DNA from: Promethearchaeota archaeon
Lineage (GTDB): Archaea; Asgardarchaeota; Lokiarchaeia; Sigyniarchaeales; SOKP01
Assembly: GCA_019057865.1 (NCBI GenBank)
Contig: JAHLWP010000003.1
Location: forward strand, 148,192 to 212,191
Direction of reading: 5' to 3'
DNA: 64,000 nucleotides
The first letter of the stretch is position 1. Each line of letters starts with the position of its first letter. The position numbers were made by a program, and so were the translations under genes. This document shows, piece by piece, positions 44,682 through 53,719 of the stretch. The notes under the pieces are model-generated. The model was given only the letters and a program-made list of their open reading frames with translations. It did no database searches and had not been told where the DNA came from.

Positions 44682-45455
44682 TTATAAAGCATTTAAAGTT
44701 TTTTTAGCGATGAGAAATAACGTTTTTAAATGCTCTTCAGTTAAATGAAAATGCAATTTCCATTCATCTTCACCTAAGTAATCACTAATTGTAAAGATTG
44801 CCCCAGCTTCAACATTCAAATACTCTGCCACAGCAAATATAGCTGCTGCTTCCATATCAACAGTTAAAACTCCTTCTTTTTGATATTGTTTTATCTCTGG
44901 ATATGTTTCTCGATAAGGAGCGTCTATTGTCCAGTCTGTACCTACTGTAAACTCTAAATCCATAGCTTTCATAACTTCAACTAGTTTTTCAGTTAATTTT
45001 TTAGATGGGAAAGAATATTTTTCAGGTTTTAGGTAATGATATGAAGTACCTTCATCCCTAATTGATTTATCACATACTACAAAACTTCTTAATTGTAAAC
45101 TTTTTTGTAATGAACCAGCAGTTCCAATTGATAGAAATAGTTTAATACCAAAAGTATTGAGTTCTTCAATTAAAATGGCAACCATTGGAGCACCAATACC
45201 GAAACCACCACAAATTCCTAATTGATCATCATTCTCCTCTAAAATATAAAAATGATCTCCAAAAATATAGTCAATTTTTTTTACTGAATGGTTTTCAAGA
45301 ATATAATTAAATAATGGGGTTGAATAACAAACGATAACTCCTTTAGGGGGTTTTACATTCGGAATTCTTCCTATTTCTTTTTTATACTTCCAAAAACCTT
45401 TAGCTGTTACAAATGATCTCTCAAGGTATTTATCTGGATAATTTGGAAAAGGCAT
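44682..45455 (-). CDS. Nucleoside phosphorylase, uridine/purine type
   Basis: The 257-residue protein matches the PNP/UDP family: GGFGIGAPMVAILIEEL, FLSIGTAGSLQ, and the ribose-binding VDMEAAAIFAVAEYL. It phosphorolyses a nucleoside to base and ribose-1-phosphate in salvage. The length is typical for the trimeric/hexameric PNP_UDP_1 family. The start is ATG at 45455. The base specificity cannot be read with confidence; uridine phosphorylase-like is the best guess. Confidence 0.87.
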   Translation of the reverse strand: MPFPNYPDKYLERSFVTAKGFWKYKKEIGRIPNVKPPKGVIVCYSTPLFNYILENHSVKKIDYIFGDHFYILEENDDQLGICGGFGIGAPMVAILIEELNTFGIKLFLSIGTAGSLQKSLQLRSFVVCDKSIRDEGTSYHYLKPEKYSFPSKKLTEKLVEVMKAMDLEFTVGTDWTIDAPYRETYPEIKQYQKEGVLTVDMEAAAIFAVAEYLNVEAGAIFTISDYLGEDEWKLHFHLTEEHLKTLFLIAKKTLNAL

Positions 45456-45615
45456 TTTTTTAAAAATTAATATTTAATTAGAAGCAATAATTTCGCTATA
45501 ATGTTTTATCATAATTAAATTTCAATTATTTAATACAATCAATAATTATAAATAGTATTATCATTTCAAGTTAATTTAAATAGAGTAATTGTAAGATAAT
45601 GTAGTTGATTAGAAA

Positions 45616-48015
45616 TTGATTACTGAGAAGGCAATGAAAAGAACCATAAAACTGAAAAATAATCTACTATCAAGTAAATATGAATTATGTATTGAACGTA
45701 TGAAATTTTTTACCGAAATCTATAAAAAATACCCAAATGATCCTGAGATCATAAAACGAGCAAAAGCTATAGCTCATACTTTAAGAAATATGACAATATT
45801 CATCCGAGAAAACGAGTTGCTCGTAGGAAATGAGACAAGTAAAAATCTAGGAGAGAAAATCTTTCTAGACTTATACTCATATGATAAGACTTTAGGTGAT
45901 CGAAATAGTATTCAGAAATATAGAAAAAGAAAACTGCAACCCTTTTATATTGAAGATAGTGAAATTGAGGAACTTTTAAAAATATTCCCTTATTGGAAAG
46001 GCAAGGCATTATATGGTGATATAATTCCAAAAGAATTATTCGATAGGAAATTGATTACCGGATTAGATCGTATTAAAGTAGCTGCCCCTAATATATCTAT
46101 TGCCAATGGTACAAACGAAGGGCATATGTGTATCGGATATGAAAAATTATTGAAATTAGGATATAATGGTATTATTAGAGAAGTAGAATCTTATCAATCG
46201 TCATTAAATAAAAATGACTCAAATTATGATGAAAAATTCAATTTTTATGAAGCTGTTAAAATTTGTTATGAAGCAGCAATTAACTTTTCTAAGAGATACT
46301 CTGAACTTGCGTACAATATGTCTTTAAATAAAAAAAATGAGCAAAGTAAAAAGGAACTTGAAGAAATTGCTAAAATGATGGAAAAGCTCACCATAAAGTC
46401 TCCTAATACATTTTATGAAGCTGTTCAGCTTATCTGTTTTACTCAAAATATTGTAAATATCATTTATCAAAGAAGTGTAGTTGCATTAGGACGGCTTGAT
46501 CAGATATTATGGTCTTATTATCAGATGGATTTAGAAAAAAATAGGATCACTAGAGATTTTGCTTTAGAGTTGATTGAAGAATTAAATTTAAAGCTTACTT
46601 GGAATGTTACACTATTACCAACAGATTATACTATGGTTTCAAATGCTTTAGGGTTAAATACTCAAACCATAACTATTTCAGGAGTAGATAGAAATGGAAA
46701 TGATGCTACAAATGAACTTTCTTATCTATTTCTTGAAGCATATAAAAATATCAAGGCTTTAACAACTGATTTATCAATCAGAATTCATAAAGTTACTCCA
46801 AAAGAATTTTTCAAAAAAGCAATAGAAGTGTTTCAATTCACATCTGGAATTGCATTCTATAATGACGATATAATTATACCCTCTTTAGAAAAAGCGGGTT
46901 ATACCATTGAAGACGCCCAAAATTATGCAATAATAGGATGTGTTGAACCTACTAGTCAAGGAAATACATTTGCAGCAACTGGTAGAATGTATGTAAATTT
47001 ACCCGGTGTTCTCGAATTAGTTCTCAATAATGGATATTGTAATTTAACCCGACAAAAAAGTGGGTTAGAAACGGGAAATCCTATTAATTTTACAACCTAT
47101 GATGAATTATATAATGCATTTATCCTGCAACTGCGGTATAATATTGAGAAATCTGTTAAAGTAGCAGAAGTAGGGGATGATATGACTATAAAGTATTTTC
47201 AACAGCCATTTATCTCTGCTCTAATTGATGGATGTGTAGAAAGTGGAAAAGATTATACTGAAGGTGGAGCTAAATATAATTTCTCTTCTATTACGGCATA
47301 TGGTTTTGCTACGTTAGTGGATTCGTTGTACAATATAAAGAAATTAGTGTTTGAAGAAAAATTAATGTTATTACCAGAACTAGTTCAAATTTTAAATTCA
47401 AATTTTAATGGTCAAGAAGAACTTAGACAAAAATTAATAAATAGATATGATAAATGGGGAAATGATAAAGAAGATATTGATTTACTTGCATCAGAATTAT
47501 GGGATTTATACTGTTCTGAAGTTGTAAAGCATAAATGCATTAGAGGAGGTCGATATAATCCTGGTGCTTATTCAATGGGAGTCCACGTAATGGAAGGTCT
47601 TTTTACAAAACCCACTGCTGATGGAAGAAAGGCAATGCAGCCAATATCTAATAGCCTTTCACCTGTAAATAAAGGGGAAAAAAATGGAATTACCGCCACG
47701 CTAAATTCAATCGCGAAACTGAATTATGATTTAGCTACAAACGGAGTTGCCGTTAATGTAAGAATTCATCCACAAAATCTTAAAAATGAAGAAAACGTGG
47801 ATAAATTCTATAGCTTACTTAAATCTTATTTTGAATTAGGTGGAATGCAGATACAACCTAATGTTGTTTCAACTGAAACCTTAAGAGATGCTCAAAAGCA
47901 TCCAGAACAATATCCAGACTTAATAGTTAAAGTTGGAGGATATAACGCAACTTTCGTGGACTTAGGTGCTCCAATTCAAAAGGATATAATTAATAGATTA
48001 GAATATAACTTCTAA
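45616..48015 (+). CDS. Glycyl radical enzyme, eliminase/decarboxylase type
   Basis: The 799-residue protein contains all signatures of the pyruvate-formate-lyase family: an N-terminal RxxELLVGNET segment, the active-site loop IIGCVEPTSQ with Cys442 and Glu444, and the C-terminal glycyl-radical motif KVGGYNATFVDLG with Gly775 before Tyr-Asn-Ala. CVEP is typical for glycerol or diol dehydratases, choline lyase and related enzymes rather than true PFL. It starts with TTG at 45616. A matching activase lies at 38271, but no activase is adjacent. Substrate unknown. Confidence 0.92.
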   Translation: MITEKAMKRTIKLKNNLLSSKYELCIERMKFFTEIYKKYPNDPEIIKRAKAIAHTLRNMTIFIRENELLVGNETSKNLGEKIFLDLYSYDKTLGDRNSIQKYRKRKLQPFYIEDSEIEELLKIFPYWKGKALYGDIIPKELFDRKLITGLDRIKVAAPNISIANGTNEGHMCIGYEKLLKLGYNGIIREVESYQSSLNKNDSNYDEKFNFYEAVKICYEAAINFSKRYSELAYNMSLNKKNEQSKKELEEIAKMMEKLTIKSPNTFYEAVQLICFTQNIVNIIYQRSVVALGRLDQILWSYYQMDLEKNRITRDFALELIEELNLKLTWNVTLLPTDYTMVSNALGLNTQTITISGVDRNGNDATNELSYLFLEAYKNIKALTTDLSIRIHKVTPKEFFKKAIEVFQFTSGIAFYNDDIIIPSLEKAGYTIEDAQNYAIIGCVEPTSQGNTFAATGRMYVNLPGVLELVLNNGYCNLTRQKSGLETGNPINFTTYDELYNAFILQLRYNIEKSVKVAEVGDDMTIKYFQQPFISALIDGCVESGKDYTEGGAKYNFSSITAYGFATLVDSLYNIKKLVFEEKLMLLPELVQILNSNFNGQEELRQKLINRYDKWGNDKEDIDLLASELWDLYCSEVVKHKCIRGGRYNPGAYSMGVHVMEGLFTKPTADGRKAMQPISNSLSPVNKGEKNGITATLNSIAKLNYDLATNGVAVNVRIHPQNLKNEENVDKFYSLLKSYFELGGMQIQPNVVSTETLRDAQKHPEQYPDLIVKVGGYNATFVDLGAPIQKDIINRLEYNF

Positions 48016-48047
48016 TGCATTAAAAGAATAAAAAAAGGAAAATGTTT

Positions 48048-49334
48048 CTAGATTTTGATATTACTTATATTTGAGCTAATTTCATCAATTAAACTTGGAT
48101 CATCATAATTTATTCTTCTAATGCTTGAAAAGCTCCAAATTAAAATAGTTGTTAAGATCATTAAAAGAGCACTATACAATAATAAATTAGCATTTCCTAA
48201 TAATATTGCTAAGGGTCCTGTTATAATAGTTCCAATTGGTGCTATCGACATAGATAAGGCGTGATCAATTGATGTAACTCTGCCGATTTTATCTTTGGGC
48301 ACAATAGTTTGTATCCATGTTTGATATAACGAATTTATAATTGGTAGCATTAATCCCAGTACAAAGCCACCTATACTGATTATAAAAAATGCACCTGTTG
48401 GAGCTATAGAAAATATTGCGTATCCTATTCCAGCAACTACTATGCCGAGAAAAATTATCCTCATTCTATTTGTCCATTCTTTCTTAAAAGAGGCTACCAG
48501 AGCGCCAATGATCATACCTCCTTGAAAAGAAATCATAGTTAAAGCAAAGATTAATTCAGTTCCTCCATGATCTATTAGAATATAGAGTGACATTAAAGTA
48601 TCTAGTGGTCTTATCAAAAAATTTATAAGCATACTTACTATAATCATTGCTGTTAATCCTGGGATTAATTTTAATGTTTTAAAACCCAATTTAAATTCTT
48701 TAATAAACGAATTTTTTTCTATGGTGCCAGGATTTTCTACAAGATGTTTCACTGAGGGAATACTTATTAGCAATAATGGAATCAATGCTATGAAAAAAGT
48801 AATTACATCTGCCCATAGAAGGAGATTAATCGTTAAAAATACCAATAATACTGCCGCTACAAATTGAGCAGAAAGTTGAACAACTCCAGTAAATAAATAA
48901 TTTATTCCATTAATTCTAGTTAATTTTTCTTGTGGAACCATAGCAGGTATAATTGCATTTACTGTAGGTAAATGAAACGCTTGAAATACACTCCTCAAAC
49001 TAATAAAAATAAGCATCATCCATGTAGTTAAAATATTGAGTTGAAATAGGATAATTAGTATAAATGTAGTAAATGCTTGTAATGAATCTACAACAATTAT
49101 TAGGACTTTTCGATTTAATCTATCAGCAAATACTCCCGCAATTGGCATACAAATTGTCATGGGAAGTATGTACATAAATGAAGCGGTCGCCATGAACATG
49201 GCACTTCCAGTTTCAAGTGTTAGCCATATTGTTATAGCAAAAAATGCTATAGTCGATCCAAATAAAGAAAATAATTGCCCTGTCCAAAAAAAGAGATAAT
49301 TCCTATAGGTTTTTTTATTTGCTGTATCTTCCAT
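48048..49334 (-). CDS. MFS transporter, EntS/exporter-like
   Basis: The 428-residue protein has 12 predicted membrane helices, the MFS motif GVFADRLNRK between helices 2 and 3 and a repeat-like GSFKKEW(T)NRMR loop in the second half. It fits the EntS/MdtD-like (MFS_3) exporter group. Starts with ATG at 49334. Substrate unknown; drug or siderophore export are family-level guesses. Confidence 0.88.
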   Translation of the reverse strand: MEDTANKKTYRNYLFFWTGQLFSLFGSTIAFFAITIWLTLETGSAMFMATASFMYILPMTICMPIAGVFADRLNRKVLIIVVDSLQAFTTFILIILFQLNILTTWMMLIFISLRSVFQAFHLPTVNAIIPAMVPQEKLTRINGINYLFTGVVQLSAQFVAAVLLVFLTINLLLWADVITFFIALIPLLLISIPSVKHLVENPGTIEKNSFIKEFKLGFKTLKLIPGLTAMIIVSMLINFLIRPLDTLMSLYILIDHGGTELIFALTMISFQGGMIIGALVASFKKEWTNRMRIIFLGIVVAGIGYAIFSIAPTGAFFIISIGGFVLGLMLPIINSLYQTWIQTIVPKDKIGRVTSIDHALSMSIAPIGTIITGPLAILLGNANLLLYSALLMILTTILIWSFSSIRRINYDDPSLIDEISSNISNIKI

Positions 49335-49396
49335 TTTTATCCCTTAATTTCCTAATTATTTTTTGTTTCTATAATTTTTTTTAATTAAATGAAAGT

Positions 49397-50314
49397 TTAC
49401 ATTTTATCAATTATTTTAAAAAGCTTAGAAAGAACCACTTCAGGATCGCCCGTAAATTTAAATACTCCTTCCTCCAGATCTCCCTCAATACCCTCCGCAG
49501 CTAATTCATAAATTAGATTCTCAGCTTCTTCTTTAGAAATATTGAGAGTTTGAGAAAATTTCTCGATTGGTATTGATTTTTGAAGCTTAATTAAACCTTG
49601 AATACGCTTTTTAATACGATCTTTTTCAATTTCATCCGAAACGTGCACTTTCATTCTTGGTTTAGTAAATTCTTCCCCAAATTGAGCTTCTATTCGTCGA
49701 CCTAAGTCTTCTATTCCCGATTTTTTTACCGCTTTTTCAATACCTTCGCCCATTTTCTCCATCTTTCTACCTAAGACTTCTAATTTAGCAATATCTCCAA
49801 TGTTATTTTTAACAAATTTCATTGATTTTCGAACTAACTCTGAAACTGAAGCACCTAAACCTTCTGCCCAATCTTTCCATTCATCGCTCATCTCAGGATC
49901 AACTGAAATATTTATTCTTTTTACAGCTTTTTTTCTTACCTTATCAAACTTTTTCCTTACTTTATCTCTTAATTTGTATTCATATTTATGTACTTTTTCT
50001 TTTAAATGCTCAAGCTTTTCTCTTGTGTCTTCGATTTTTTCCCTTGCGTCTCCTCCTAGATCCTCTAAGTTTTCCCTTACATCTCCAATTTCATTTAATA
50101 AGGATTCTCTTTCCTCCTCAAGATCTTCCAGGTCTTCTCTTAAATCTCCTTTTATATCCTCACTTTCTTCTAACAAATCGTCTATCTCATCCCTAAACTC
50201 ATCATATAAATCATCTAATTCATCCAGAAGATCGTCTCGAATAGTATTTAACTCCCATTTTATCCTCTCGGCTTCTCTCTTATCCTCTTCATTTTTTTCT
50301 TCATCATTTGACAT
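49397..50314 (-). CDS. Coiled coil + RHH + winged-helix protein
   Basis: The 305-residue protein has three parts. Residues 1-130 are an acidic/basic coiled coil (DLLDELDDLYDEFRDEIDDL, EDLEEERESLL). Residues 132-172 match a ribbon-helix-helix (KRINISVDPEMSDEWKDWAE, ASVSELVRKSM). Residues 232-305 form a winged helix (RIQGLIKLQKSIPIEKFSQT, ISKEEAENLIYELAAEG) ending in FTGDPEVVLSKLFKIID. Ribosome site AGGAGG lies before the ATG. It ends the operon with two micropeptides and the bactofilin-like protein; RHH suggests it may regulate that operon. Confidence 0.75.
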   Translation of the reverse strand: MSNDEEKNEEDKREAERIKWELNTIRDDLLDELDDLYDEFRDEIDDLLEESEDIKGDLREDLEDLEEERESLLNEIGDVRENLEDLGGDAREKIEDTREKLEHLKEKVHKYEYKLRDKVRKKFDKVRKKAVKRINISVDPEMSDEWKDWAEGLGASVSELVRKSMKFVKNNIGDIAKLEVLGRKMEKMGEGIEKAVKKSGIEDLGRRIEAQFGEEFTKPRMKVHVSDEIEKDRIKKRIQGLIKLQKSIPIEKFSQTLNISKEEAENLIYELAAEGIEGDLEEGVFKFTGDPEVVLSKLFKIIDKM

Positions 50315-50349
50315 GTTTATTCCTCCTTCTTTTTTTAAATTTTAACATT

Positions 50350-51024
50350 TTATTCATTTTGCTTGATTTGAATAGGTTTATTAGCTAAAGTGGCTTTTTG
50401 GTGTCTTTCAATAGTGTCAATGTAATAAACTGCTCCTGAAATCTCTGTTCCCTGACCAATTCTTACATTCCGTCCTTTAACATCCCCATCAACAAATGTT
50501 CCGGTAATGTCAACTGTATTTGTGGCAGAAATATTTCCATACACTTTAAATGGTTGTTTAAACATTTTTTTGGCTCGCACCAGACGTGTGCCGATAAATA
50601 TATCCTCTCCAGTGATATCTCCATTAATCGTACTCGAGCCGTTAATATCAATACTTTTTTGAGAAAGTAGTCCGCCTTGAATTCTTGCTGAACCTGAAAA
50701 TCTAATTCCCTGAAGAGCTTCCACATTATTTCCTGCCCTAAATGACCCTGAACTTCCTAATTCTCCCTTAATCGAAATCTCCCCTCCTACCGACGCTGAG
50801 CCAGAAAACCTGGCATTACCATCTCCATTAAGGTGTCCTATAATTCTAAATGACCCAGAACTTCTAGTATCACCTAAAACAGTTAAATTACCTGCCCCCC
50901 TCATAGAACCAGATGATCGAAATCCAGTACACTTAAAATTTCCCTCTATTTTAGCTGAGCCTGAAACAATTAGCTCGTCATTAATTTCTCCCTCTGAAAG
51001 TCTTCCTGATCCAGATATTTTCAT
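50350..51024 (-). CDS. Bactofilin-like beta-helix protein
   Basis: The 224-residue product is a run of short strands with recurring Gly-Ser turns (SGSARIQGG, SSGSFRAGNN, GDITGEDIFIG), the appearance of polymer-forming bactofilins. Bactofilins build filaments that scaffold membranes or surface structures. The start ATG (51024) follows GAGGT. The gene lies between the micropeptides and the coiled-coil/RHH gene on the same strand, 36 bases from the latter. Whether it forms filaments here is inferred. Confidence 0.75.
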   Translation of the reverse strand: MKISGSGRLSEGEINDELIVSGSAKIEGNFKCTGFRSSGSMRGAGNLTVLGDTRSSGSFRIIGHLNGDGNARFSGSASVGGEISIKGELGSSGSFRAGNNVEALQGIRFSGSARIQGGLLSQKSIDINGSSTINGDITGEDIFIGTRLVRAKKMFKQPFKVYGNISATNTVDITGTFVDGDVKGRNVRIGQGTEISGAVYYIDTIERHQKATLANKPIQIKQNE

Positions 51025-51145
51025 ATTTTTTAACCTCTTCTTTTATTTTTTTGTTTTGTTATTTTTTTTTTAATTTCTTCTTTTATGATTTTGTTTTATT
51101 ACTTATTTGTGAACTTGATTAATATTATAAAAAAATGTAAATTAA

Positions 51146-51235
51146 TTAATAGATTATAAGATATCTATTTTGACGGGAAGCTACCTCATTTTTCACATCA
51201 AAAATATTCTTTTCCAATTCATTTTCAATTTTCAT
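51146..51235 (-). CDS. Micropeptide A, 29 residues
   Basis: ATG at 51235 is preceded by GGAGG 8 bases upstream. The 29-residue product starts MKIENELEKN and ends SRQNRYLIIY, with an acidic helical first half and a hydrophobic end. A second peptide (51354-51428) shares the end RYLII. It lies in the leader of the bactofilin gene, 121 bases before its start. No modification enzyme is nearby, so ribosomal peptide modification is unsupported. Confidence 0.6.
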   Translation of the reverse strand: MKIENELEKNIFDVKNEVASRQNRYLIIY

Positions 51236-51353
51236 TTTTTTTCCTCCATTTTTCTTAATTTTTGTTTGAGTTTTTTAGTTAGTTTTAATTTTTGATTAAC
51301 TTTTTTATTATTTTTTTTAATGAACGTGAATTAAAATAAAAAAAAAAGATTAT

Positions 51354-51428
51354 TTATTTAATAATTAAATATCTTGGACGATACCAAATTTTTCTATTAA
51401 TTTCGGCTTTAAACTCTTTATAATCCAT
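51354..51428 (-). CDS. Micropeptide B, 24 residues
   Basis: ATG at 51428 is preceded by AGAGG about 8 bases upstream. The 24-residue product is MDYKEFKAEI followed by NRKIWYRPRYLIIK. It shares RxRYLII with micropeptide A, which is unlikely by chance in two short frames in one leader. It is the first gene after the predicted promoter. Function unknown; signalling peptide, toxin or structural partner of the bactofilin are all possible. Confidence 0.6.
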   Translation of the reverse strand: MDYKEFKAEINRKIWYRPRYLIIK

Positions 51429-51496
51429 TTTTTTAACCTCTTTTTTCATTTTTCTCATTTTTTTGTTTTTTATTTTTTTTTCCTAATTAAAAATTA

Positions 51497-51645
51497 TACA
51501 CACTAGTATTTAAATATTGTGTATTTTGTTGTGTATATTTTTATTAAAAATTTTTGAAAATGATGAATAGAGGGATTCATGATTGGCTCTATTAGTGTGT
51601 AATGGATCATGTATACACTTCTATTAATACACACTGGTACACAAC
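51497..51645. promoter_or_regulatory. Cluster of TACACACTAGTA-like sites and promoter
   Basis: Sites lie at 51497-51508 (TACACACTAGTA), about 51590-51602 (CTATTAGTGTGTA, its inverse), 51625-51636 (AATACACACTGG), with further GTGTAT or TACACA half-sites at 51517-51526, 51529-51537, 51609-51619 and 51637-51645. A TATA-like TATTTAAATAC (minus strand, 51507-51517) lies within them. Many such half-sites suit cooperative RHH binding. The operon encodes an RHH protein, so self-regulation is likely. Confidence 0.5.
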
Positions 51646-51777
51646 CTATTTTCAAAATTATTTCTGAAATTTGAGAGAAGAAGTTTGGAAAATAGGTTAA
51701 GATGAAATTTCTTTGAATTTTTTAATAATACTTCTGTAAGTAAATTCACTAATCTTTAATATTTTTAATTCTTAATC

Positions 51778-52359
51778 TCAAGGGCATAAATCATATTTGT
51801 TATTTAAATTCTTTAATTCTTCCTTTGGTATGGGATTAAAATAAAGATGAATTTTAACACCACGAACAGGTTCAAGACCTTTGGTACTGGTAATTTGATT
51901 TCTGCTAAGAGTCAATTCTTCTAAACCTTCAAGGGGTTCGAGACCTTTTATTTCACTTATCTTATTTTCACTTAAGATTAAATAATAAATCTTACTAAGC
52001 CCCTCAAGTCCTTTTATCTCTTTAATTTGATTATTTCCTAAATCCAAGAATCTCAAATCTTTTAGGTTTTGAAGTCCTTTTATTTCAGTTATATTATTAT
52101 GGTCTAAATATAGATTCCATAAATTAGTTAAATTGTCAAGATCTTTAATTTCTGTAATTAAATTTGAACTAAGGGATAATCTTTTTAAATTAGTGAGAGC
52201 TCCTAATCCTCCAATCTCAGATATCTTATTTTTTGTTAAATCCAATGTCTTTAAATTTTTTAAATTTTGAAGCCCGTTAATCTGAGTAATCTTATTAAAA
52301 CTTAAATCTAAGAATTCTAAATTAATTATTTTTTCAAGACCTTCTATCTGGTCCTTCTC
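51778..52359 (-). pseudogene. 5'-truncated leucine-rich-repeat protein
   Basis: The frame holds eight repeats of the SDS22 type (consensus LxxLxxLxLxxNxIxEIxGL), for example LKRLSLSSNLITEIKDLDNL and LWNLYLDHNNITEIKGL. It is open from 52359 to TAA 51778, but the first 38 codons hold repeats with no start codon; the first canonical start, TTG 52245, falls inside a repeat. The upstream bases encode the end of another protein in another frame. I read the gene as 5'-truncated, possibly still expressed from TTG 52245 as a 155-residue protein. Confidence 0.65.
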
Positions 52360-52888
52360 TTAAATAATTTCTTGCTTTATATGTCCAAGTATAGCAATCA
52401 GTAACAAACTTATTGTATGATTTAGGTTTCATTCTATTGTCTGATGCATCATTGGTATGGAAATACATTTTAGTCTTAACTAGCATCCCATGACAGGGGA
52501 TATTATTTAATGTTAAATAGGTATAAGATTTGGCTTCAGGATTGTCAGTAGTATCAGGAGCCTCTGTTCCAATATAGAAGATCACTTTTCTTTTTTCTGT
52601 CCAAAAAATTGTGTCATCATCCTTCCACTTGGCACTAGCGATCTGATCTGCTAAAATTGCATCCAAAGCTGCTTCAGCTATCCAGTCGTGAGTACCATAG
52701 CAATATCTATACCAATCCTGAATCTCTGATTCTGTCGCAAAATTTGGATTAAACGTTGCTCTCCTTTCAGGGAAATGACCTTGAATCCTGCCGTTATTGA
52801 AACCTTGAATATCTAGCGCTAAAGGTACTAAAGCTATTAATATTTCAAAGATAATCAAAATTAATAAAAACTTTTTTCTATTCTTCAC
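52334..52888 (-). CDS. Exported protein, zinc-dependent phospholipase C-like, probably 3'-truncated
   Basis: The 184-residue product has a signal-like helix (FLLILIIFEILIALVPLAL) and then CYGTHDWIAEAALDAILADQ and PCHGMLVKTKMYFHTNDA, patterns seen in zinc-dependent phospholipase C-like proteins (the THD and H motifs would bind zinc). It ends abruptly in LREGPDRRS at the point where the LRR frame begins, so a deletion or fusion has probably cut the gene. The start is ATG at 52888. Confidence 0.5.
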   Translation of the reverse strand: MKNRKKFLLILIIFEILIALVPLALDIQGFNNGRIQGHFPERRATFNPNFATESEIQDWYRYCYGTHDWIAEAALDAILADQIASAKWKDDDTIFWTEKRKVIFYIGTEAPDTTDNPEAKSYTYLTLNNIPCHGMLVKTKMYFHTNDASDNRMKPKSYNKFVTDCYTWTYKARNYLREGPDRRS

Positions 52889-52933
52889 TTTTTTATTTCA
52901 CCTTATTTATTTTTTTTACATTTTTAGATGCCA

Positions 52934-53611
52934 TTATATAAATACCCCCCAACCTTGAGTTCTATGATACCATATAAGTAAGCCTACTATTGATAGCACC
53001 ATTGTACCAACTGAATACATTAAAAGGCACGTCGAAGTTGTTAATGAGCTAGGATCATTACCACGGCCTTTAAAGAAAGACATCATAATTCCCCCTATTG
53101 TTGCCATGACAAACATCTCAATCACTTCTAAAGGTAAGTAAAGTATGTCGTACAAAATCGTGAAATCAAACCCTCCAAAGTTAAACGGAAGCATACTTAG
53201 AAAACCCTGAGCTATAGCGATATAACCTAAATAACGGAACCATAAAGAGAGCTTATCAAGGACCTGTAATACTTGTGAACCACTTTTATCTAAAAAATTG
53301 CCTACTGAAGTAAAGGCAGCACAAACCGAGGCAAATGATAAAGCTACTGATAAACCAAGTATACCGCCAAAATTACCAGATTTCTCATATTCAATAAGCA
53401 TCCATATTGCCATTCCAAGACCAGTTAAAGTCGAAATTAAAGAAATAGCCGAAGAAGCTAAAGAACTATAAGGATTGCTCCCTCTTGACACAATTAACGA
53501 AGTTAAAAACCCACCTAAAGGAAGAATTCCACCTAAGTTTGCTCCAAGGCTAAAGGCATTATACATTGAAAGAAGGCTACCTATATTCCATAACCTTTTA
53601 TTTGAATGCAA
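52934..53611 (-). CDS. Multi-pass membrane protein, unknown
   Basis: The 225-residue product has about five hydrophobic helices (for example GFLTSLIVSRG, YLGYIAIAQGFLSMLPF, VEMFVMATIGGIMMSFF) rich in Ser, Gly and Leu. No family is recognised. The start used is TTG 53611. The frame stays open for 33 further codons upstream (to 53710) in a region where the opposite strand also encodes the PIN-like protein, so the true N-terminus is unclear. It lies upstream of the phospholipase-like gene on the same strand. Confidence 0.5.
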   Translation of the reverse strand: MHSNKRLWNIGSLLSMYNAFSLGANLGGILPLGGFLTSLIVSRGSNPYSSLASSAISLISTLTGLGMAIWMLIEYEKSGNFGGILGLSVALSFASVCAAFTSVGNFLDKSGSQVLQVLDKLSLWFRYLGYIAIAQGFLSMLPFNFGGFDFTILYDILYLPLEVIEMFVMATIGGIMMSFFKGRGNDPSSLTTSTCLLMYSVGTMVLSIVGLLIWYHRTQGWGVFI

Positions 53612-53719
53612 TGTTGGTAGCGGATTACCCTCACTATCCTTAGTCTCAAATCTGAACTTCCAAATGAAGATAATATCTTCATAGTTGTTGCTTATACTGT
53701 AAATAAAGAATTAGATGAA

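Noticed and set aside
38271..48015. Activase and glycyl radical enzyme as one operon
   Set aside because: They are 6.6 kb apart with seven genes on both strands between them. They may still work together, but not as one transcript.
49800..50345. Ser/Phe/Leu-rich plus-strand frames opposite the coiled-coil gene
   Set aside because: They mirror the Glu/Asp/Lys codons of the coiled coil. No promoter or ribosome site supports them.
51240..51350. Lys-rich minus-strand frame overlapping the start of micropeptide A
   Set aside because: It has no start codon except a terminal ATG and is mostly poly-A sequence. Chance is enough to explain it.
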